From an uncultured Bacteroidota bacterium (GTDB taxonomy: Bacteria > Bacteroidota > Bacteroidia > Flavobacteriales > Flavobacteriaceae), in contig CAIRNC010000178.1 in NCBI GenBank assembly GCA_903879875.1, forward strand, positions 1 to 10,747: a stretch of DNA of 10,747 bases, in the 5' to 3' direction. The translations under genes and the position numbers were made by a program. Under the pieces are notes generated by a model. The model had not been told where the DNA came from, did not search any database, and was given only the letters and a program-made list of their open reading frames with translations. Numbering within the stretch: the stretch's first letter is position 1; each line of letters begins with the position of its first letter. Shown here piece by piece: positions 6,618-10,747 of the stretch.

Positions 6618-8560
6618 TATTTTTCTAATAAAATTATGGTTTCTGTATAGTTGGCTTTCAATTTTTTTATGGTTTCATTCCACACTTCAAAATCAGGTTT
6701 TTGGAGTACTAATTTTTTTAGTGCTATTCGGGTATTCAAAATAATTTTAGTGCTTTTCACTTCATAGACAAAATCAATTTTCATAATATCATTATCGAGA
6801 TTGAAATTTTTTGGAAGGTATTTTAAAGTACAATTTGAAGGAATTTCCATTTCATATTGACTGTTGCTCAAGCTTAGAAAATCGAATTCAAAATCGGTTT
6901 TACGATCGTTTTCAAGCGTAAGTTTTTCATAAGGTTTGTCTAAAAATAAATTGACATACAATTCTTTATCTACTTTTATGACATAATTTCCTAAATCAAA
7001 AGTATAATTGATTTGATACGATTTGTCTCTATCTTTGATGTTTTCTTCGGAATATTCTTTTAAATTAAATTTGTTATTGCCTTTTAAAACGAGACTTTTA
7101 ATCATTTCAAATCTTGTTTTATTGCTAGCATCACCAATTCTCATCAAAGTATGACTTCGGTTGTATCCATTGAATAACAATTTTCCTGAACCGATAATTT
7201 TATCTTTTTCAATAGAGAATTTTACAATTTCATTTACTTCATTTTTTACAGCAGGAACAACGGGAACTGGAATGATTTTGTAGTTTTCACCGTCACTAAA
7301 TAAGGCTTCCTTTCCTTGGATAAAAGCGGTCGGAATGCCATAAAGCGTTTCTTTGTCAGTGGCATCTAAAAATACATATTCTTCTCCTTTTTTATACACA
7401 GCAATCATGTGATTGTCCACAGCTGGTGTAGCCAATTCATTATAGGAATAGGGAATATCTCGAGTTCCAATCCAAGAAACAGACACATTTGGAATATTGG
7501 CATACTTTGCCATTGCCGAAATAATGCTAGCCATATCTTTACAATCGCCAAATTTACGTTCGCAAACCAAACTCGCTTCTCGGGGTATAAAACCTTCGTA
7601 ACCGTTTTCAAAAGCGATGTATTTGATATTGTCTTTTACCCAATAAAAAATGCTTTTCATTTTGTCTTCCTCTGACGTTTGATTAGCAGTAATATCAAGG
7701 GTAATCGCTTTTAATGTTGCATCTTCAGTTTGGTTTAAATTTTTCGTGAATCCTTTATAATATTCGTATAGTTTTGTCACATCATCGAGTACTTCTATTT
7801 TTTTATCGTCCACAACGTAATCTTTGACATACACATTAATGTGTGGCATAACGTACAAATAGCCTTGCGAATTGTCCTCTGATTTTATTGGAATTACATC
7901 ATTTAAAGTCCATTGGTACAACCATTTTCCCTTTTTTTCTGTCTTTGAAAATACGATAGCATTATTCGGATCATTAAAAACTTTGTAGCCAATTTCAATT
8001 CCTTTTTCGGTTTTAATTTCTAAGGTTGAATTTTTGATAGGTAACCCGCCGCCAAAAACAAATTTGTGCAGCAGAAAAGGATCTGTAATCTCGGTTTGGT
8101 AATCATACACTTTTTTGGCACCGGCTTCAAGATTTGGGAACAGGAGTTGTCGCTGTTTTACATCATTAAAAAACACGGAGTTCTGTCTTAGATTTTTTTC
8201 GTTAGATTGGGTTACTTTAATCTTTTTTTCCTTACCATTGTTAGAAATAACCGTATAAGCCTCATAGCTTTTCAATTTAACTAATTCAGAATAGGTAAAA
8301 GATTCTTCGTTATTTTGAATGCCATTTTCGGTCAAAATCATGGACTCATAATGATTGTCTTCAATCACTTTTATTTTGCCATCATCGATAGTTATATTGT
8401 AGGATTGTTTGTCACTTAAAACCATTTCGTTATAATCAGGAAAGGCTTTTTTATAGTCTTGAAGTGTCTCTTGTGCACTACAATTTAAAACAAACCCAAC
8501 GCTAAGAATTAAATAACCGTAACCTTTATTTGATAATTTCGACCAATTCATTTGAGTCAT
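6617..8560 (-). CDS. Exported DUF3857 / transglutaminase-like protein, intact triad
   Basis: A 647-residue product from the ATG at 8560. A longer frame begins at 8593, but only this start (or the ATG at 8551) puts a signal peptide, GYLILSVGFVLNCSA-Q, near the N-terminus, and AAAAAAT precedes it. Domains in order: DUF3857 (about 45-200), transglutaminase core (about 290-410) and a DUF3858-like C-terminal region. The papain-like triad is visible: Cys340 in FGDCKDMAS, His384 in VDNHMIAVY and Asp399 in FLDATD. Members of this fold cleave or cross-link peptide bonds; the substrate here cannot be told. The 5' end overlaps the repeat-protein gene by 35 bases and the 3' end overlaps the next gene by one, so all three are probably one transcript. 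The Cys near the signal-peptide end (VLNC) is a poor lipobox because of Asn at -1. Confidence 0.92.
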   Translation of the reverse strand: MTQMNWSKLSNKGYGYLILSVGFVLNCSAQETLQDYKKAFPDYNEMVLSDKQSYNITIDDGKIKVIEDNHYESMILTENGIQNNEESFTYSELVKLKSYEAYTVISNNGKEKKIKVTQSNEKNLRQNSVFFNDVKQRQLLFPNLEAGAKKVYDYQTEITDPFLLHKFVFGGGLPIKNSTLEIKTEKGIEIGYKVFNDPNNAIVFSKTEKKGKWLYQWTLNDVIPIKSEDNSQGYLYVMPHINVYVKDYVVDDKKIEVLDDVTKLYEYYKGFTKNLNQTEDATLKAITLDITANQTSEEDKMKSIFYWVKDNIKYIAFENGYEGFIPREASLVCERKFGDCKDMASIISAMAKYANIPNVSVSWIGTRDIPYSYNELATPAVDNHMIAVYKKGEEYVFLDATDKETLYGIPTAFIQGKEALFSDGENYKIIPVPVVPAVKNEVNEIVKFSIEKDKIIGSGKLLFNGYNRSHTLMRIGDASNKTRFEMIKSLVLKGNNKFNLKEYSEENIKDRDKSYQINYTFDLGNYVIKVDKELYVNLFLDKPYEKLTLENDRKTDFEFDFLSLSNSQYEMEIPSNCTLKYLPKNFNLDNDIMKIDFVYEVKSTKIILNTRIALKKLVLQKPDFEVWNETIKKLKANYTETIILLEK

Positions 8561-10747
8561 ATTTTTTTGTAATTGAGAGAATTCCATTAACATAGATTAG
8601 TGTATTGCCATGTAACTCATCGTTTTTATAATTGGCCGTAAGCCACGGTTTTTTATCTGCTGTATAAAATTCTTGAGAACCTTCAAAATTACCATTTACG
8701 AAAGTTTCTTTTTTATAAACGTTTCCATTAGGATAATATTCTATACGGTTGCCATCAAATGTGTTTTTATTATAATTAATTTCAATTTCAGGTTTACCTA
8801 AATCGCTATTAATGATTAATTTTCCATCAAAACTTCCCGAAACAACTTGTAATTTTATTGCAGCTTTTCCATTTGGATAGTTGGAGACAATCGAAACGGT
8901 TTCGTCAACAATTTCAATTTTATCTTTGAGTTCACCAGCATTGTTTTTCTTAATATAATATTTCAAAACATTGTTTTGATAGCCTAAAATCAAGACATTT
9001 TCTTCTTTTTGATTATAAAATTTATATTCTCCATCAATGGCACTATTTAATTTATTATATTCTAACATTTTTGATTTGTTGTGAAAATACCGAGTTACTT
9101 TTCCAATTTCATCACCAAACGTGTATTCTTCTATTAATCGTAAATTACCTACTAAATCATATTGTTTGTCCAAACCTATTAATTTACCTGAATGATAGGT
9201 GCTTTCCGTCCAAAGTGTTCCATTCGGACTGAATCCTTTGTAGTTATTATTTCTTTCTCCGTTGCAGTATTCGCTTTCTTTTATGACATTATTAAACTTG
9301 TCTTTGAATACCGATTTACCATTTAATTTGCCATTAACCAATTCAAAATCTAAAGTTGTAGTTCCGTTGTAATAGCTGATGTTGAATTTTCCAGTTTTAT
9401 TTTTGTAATCAAAACTATTTTCTTTTTCACCTTTTGGATTAAAATATTGTATGGCTGTCAACTCATCATCGATATAGGTAACTGTAGAAGAAACATTGCC
9501 ATTTTGCCAATAATTATTCTTTTTAAAGTTCACATTGCCGCTAGATAAAATACCTTCAACACTCAAAGTACCGTCGGGATAATAAATTTTATATGGCCCG
9601 TTTTGTTGTCCATTAGAATAGAAATATTTTCTTTCCAATTTGTTGTTTTCATATACTTCGTATAACCCGTTTATAGTGTCATTTACATAGTTACAGATAA
9701 AATTCAATTCGCCATTTCTATCATAAGTAGTTTTCAAACCCTCCATTTTGCCAAGCTTATAGTTTTCTGAAAATTTCAACTGTCCGTTAGTGAAATAATA
9801 TTTCCATTCCCTAACCTTTTTTCCTTTTTCAAAATCGCCAATAACCAGTTGTTTTCCTTCATAATTTTTCATTATAAATGGTTTTTTTGACATGCTCACT
9901 GCTATAGGGTTTGGATTGTCTTTTACATATTGCACCCCCGATTTCAAATCGCCTGATTTGTTCTTTTCTTCAAAATACTTGTTTCCATTGTCGTCTATTG
10001 AAACAAAATTTTCGAGTTCTCCTTTATCATTATAGACTGATTCTCCTTCTTTTTTTCCATTGGCATAATAATCTGTGGCCGTTTTCGCTTTGCCATTTTC
10101 GTAAACTACTTCCCGTTCTAGAACTTTATTACTGTAGTATTTTTTGTATGTGCCAACTCCATCACCTTTGCTGTATTCGGCTTCTATTTTAATCGTTTTT
10201 CCATCGTAATATTGCAAGTATTTCCCATCATATAAATTATCTAAAAAGTTATAACTTTCAATCAAGTCGCCAGCTTCATTGTAGGCAACATAAGCACCAT
10301 TCAATTTACCGTTGGTATAATTTGATTCCGATTTTTTAGTGCCATTTGCATACAAGCAAATTAACTTTCCGTCCCGTTCTCCTTTTATAAAATTCACTTC
10401 ACATTCTTTTCCACCATTTACAGCATAGGAAGTACTGATGCCTTCCAATAGATTGTCTTTGTAATTTTCTACAATACTGATGTTGCCATTGGTGTAATAA
10501 CGGGTTCGTTTTCCATCTAATTTTCCGTTCAAAAATGATTTTTCTTCCGTTAGATTTCCTTTCTCATCATAGTATTTTTGTACCCCGTTCAATTCGTTTT
10601 CTTTGAAATTCAAATCGCCAGCTAGATTTCCATTTTCGTTCAAATACATAAATCTACCCTCACTTTTTCCGTTGATGTCGGTACCGATAAGATAGGGTAC
10701 TCGGTTTTTCATAGCTACGTTTACTTCTTGTTGCTTGCCGAAAAAAG
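8526..10747 (-). CDS. Large MORN_2 (YwqK-like) repeat protein, N-terminus outside window
   Basis: The frame stays open to the right edge. An ATG at 10712 exists, but the 11 codons before it (FFGKQQEVNVA) have no stop and there is no ribosome-site-like sequence, so the gene is probably 5'-partial. The visible 739 residues are almost entirely tandem units of about 22-24 residues, some 26-28 of them, on the pattern YYxNGxLxxExxYxxGxxxG, as in MORN_2/YwqK (COG2849) proteins. A non-repeat break at about 261-300 (counting from the ATG) splits them into two blocks. Such repeats are expected to form an elongated beta structure for binding or scaffolding. Any signal peptide would lie outside. Databases often label such proteins 'YwqK family antitoxin', but nothing here shows a toxin. 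It is the most upstream visible gene of the operon and overlaps the next by 35 bases. Confidence 0.92.
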   Translation of the reverse strand, partial: FFGKQQEVNVAMKNRVPYLIGTDINGKSEGRFMYLNENGNLAGDLNFKENELNGVQKYYDEKGNLTEEKSFLNGKLDGKRTRYYTNGNISIVENYKDNLLEGISTSYAVNGGKECEVNFIKGERDGKLICLYANGTKKSESNYTNGKLNGAYVAYNEAGDLIESYNFLDNLYDGKYLQYYDGKTIKIEAEYSKGDGVGTYKKYYSNKVLEREVVYENGKAKTATDYYANGKKEGESVYNDKGELENFVSIDDNGNKYFEEKNKSGDLKSGVQYVKDNPNPIAVSMSKKPFIMKNYEGKQLVIGDFEKGKKVREWKYYFTNGQLKFSENYKLGKMEGLKTTYDRNGELNFICNYVNDTINGLYEVYENNKLERKYFYSNGQQNGPYKIYYPDGTLSVEGILSSGNVNFKKNNYWQNGNVSSTVTYIDDELTAIQYFNPKGEKENSFDYKNKTGKFNISYYNGTTTLDFELVNGKLNGKSVFKDKFNNVIKESEYCNGERNNNYKGFSPNGTLWTESTYHSGKLIGLDKQYDLVGNLRLIEEYTFGDEIGKVTRYFHNKSKMLEYNKLNSAIDGEYKFYNQKEENVLILGYQNNVLKYYIKKNNAGELKDKIEIVDETVSIVSNYPNGKAAIKLQVVSGSFDGKLIINSDLGKPEIEINYNKNTFDGNRIEYYPNGNVYKKETFVNGNFEGSQEFYTADKKPWLTANYKNDELHGNTLIYVNGILSITKKYDSNELVEIIK

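Noticed and set aside
8440..8560. Lipoprotein signal in the active DUF3857 protein (VLNC)
   Set aside because: Asn immediately before the Cys does not fit the lipobox, and the following SA-Q gives a normal signal peptidase I site common in this group.
8561..8593. Upstream ATG at 8593 for the active DUF3857 protein
   Set aside because: It would place 11 charged or polar residues before an otherwise standard signal peptide and deepen the overlap with the preceding gene; the ATG at 8560 has the better A-rich upstream context.
8526..10747. Many short recurring DNA motifs that could suggest a repeat array or CRISPR
   Set aside because: The recurrence follows the 22-24-residue protein repeat (NG and GxxxG codons). 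Units are diverged, not identical, and have no repeat/spacer structure.
8526..10747. Reading the MORN_2 protein as an antitoxin
   Set aside because: The YwqK antitoxin label comes from family naming. The neighbours are transglutaminase-like proteins with signal peptides and no deaminase or nuclease toxin is visible in the window.

Overview
The window looks like chromosome from a member of the Bacteroidota, most likely Flavobacterium or a close relative. The DNA is AT-rich. Start codons are preceded by A-rich stretches rather than Shine-Dalgarno motifs, and promoter-like sequences fit the TTTG / TAnnTTTG pattern known for this phylum. TatC, the KpsF/KdsD isomerase and RecQ all read like flavobacterial family members. 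The identification rests on protein and motif recognition by eye; no search was run.

Left part (1-2094): kdsD and tatC form a leftward two-gene unit joined by a one-base TAATG stop/start overlap. It ends at a hairpin terminator about 25 bases past tatC. KdsD makes arabinose 5-phosphate for Kdo and hence lipopolysaccharide. TatC is the core of the twin-arginine exporter. Both serve the envelope, but they are not in one pathway. kdsD seems to start at TTG. The short gap to recQ holds back-to-back promoter candidates that overlap each other.

Middle (2095-4610): recQ reads rightward and encodes a 731-residue helicase. It has intact helicase motifs, an HRDC domain and a C-terminal extension, but lacks the zinc-binding cysteines of classical RecQ. 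A 22-bp perfect inverted repeat separates it from a convergent 79-codon gene of unknown function, so the terminator probably serves both. A 21-bp palindrome sits inside the likely promoter of the small gene.

Right part (4647-10747): a leftward three-gene operon with overlapping genes. In transcription order it encodes (i) a very large MORN_2 (YwqK-like) repeat protein that runs off the right edge, so its N-terminus is missing; (ii) an exported DUF3857/transglutaminase-like protein with an intact Cys-His-Asp triad; and (iii) an exported paralogue whose three catalytic positions are all substituted. The tight coupling and shared export suggest one envelope-located module: a repeat scaffold, an enzyme and a pseudoenzyme. 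Its function is not known to me, and it is the best candidate here for an undescribed system.

No tRNA, rRNA, insertion sequence, prophage or CRISPR array was seen. No gene-free stretch exceeds about 215 bases.
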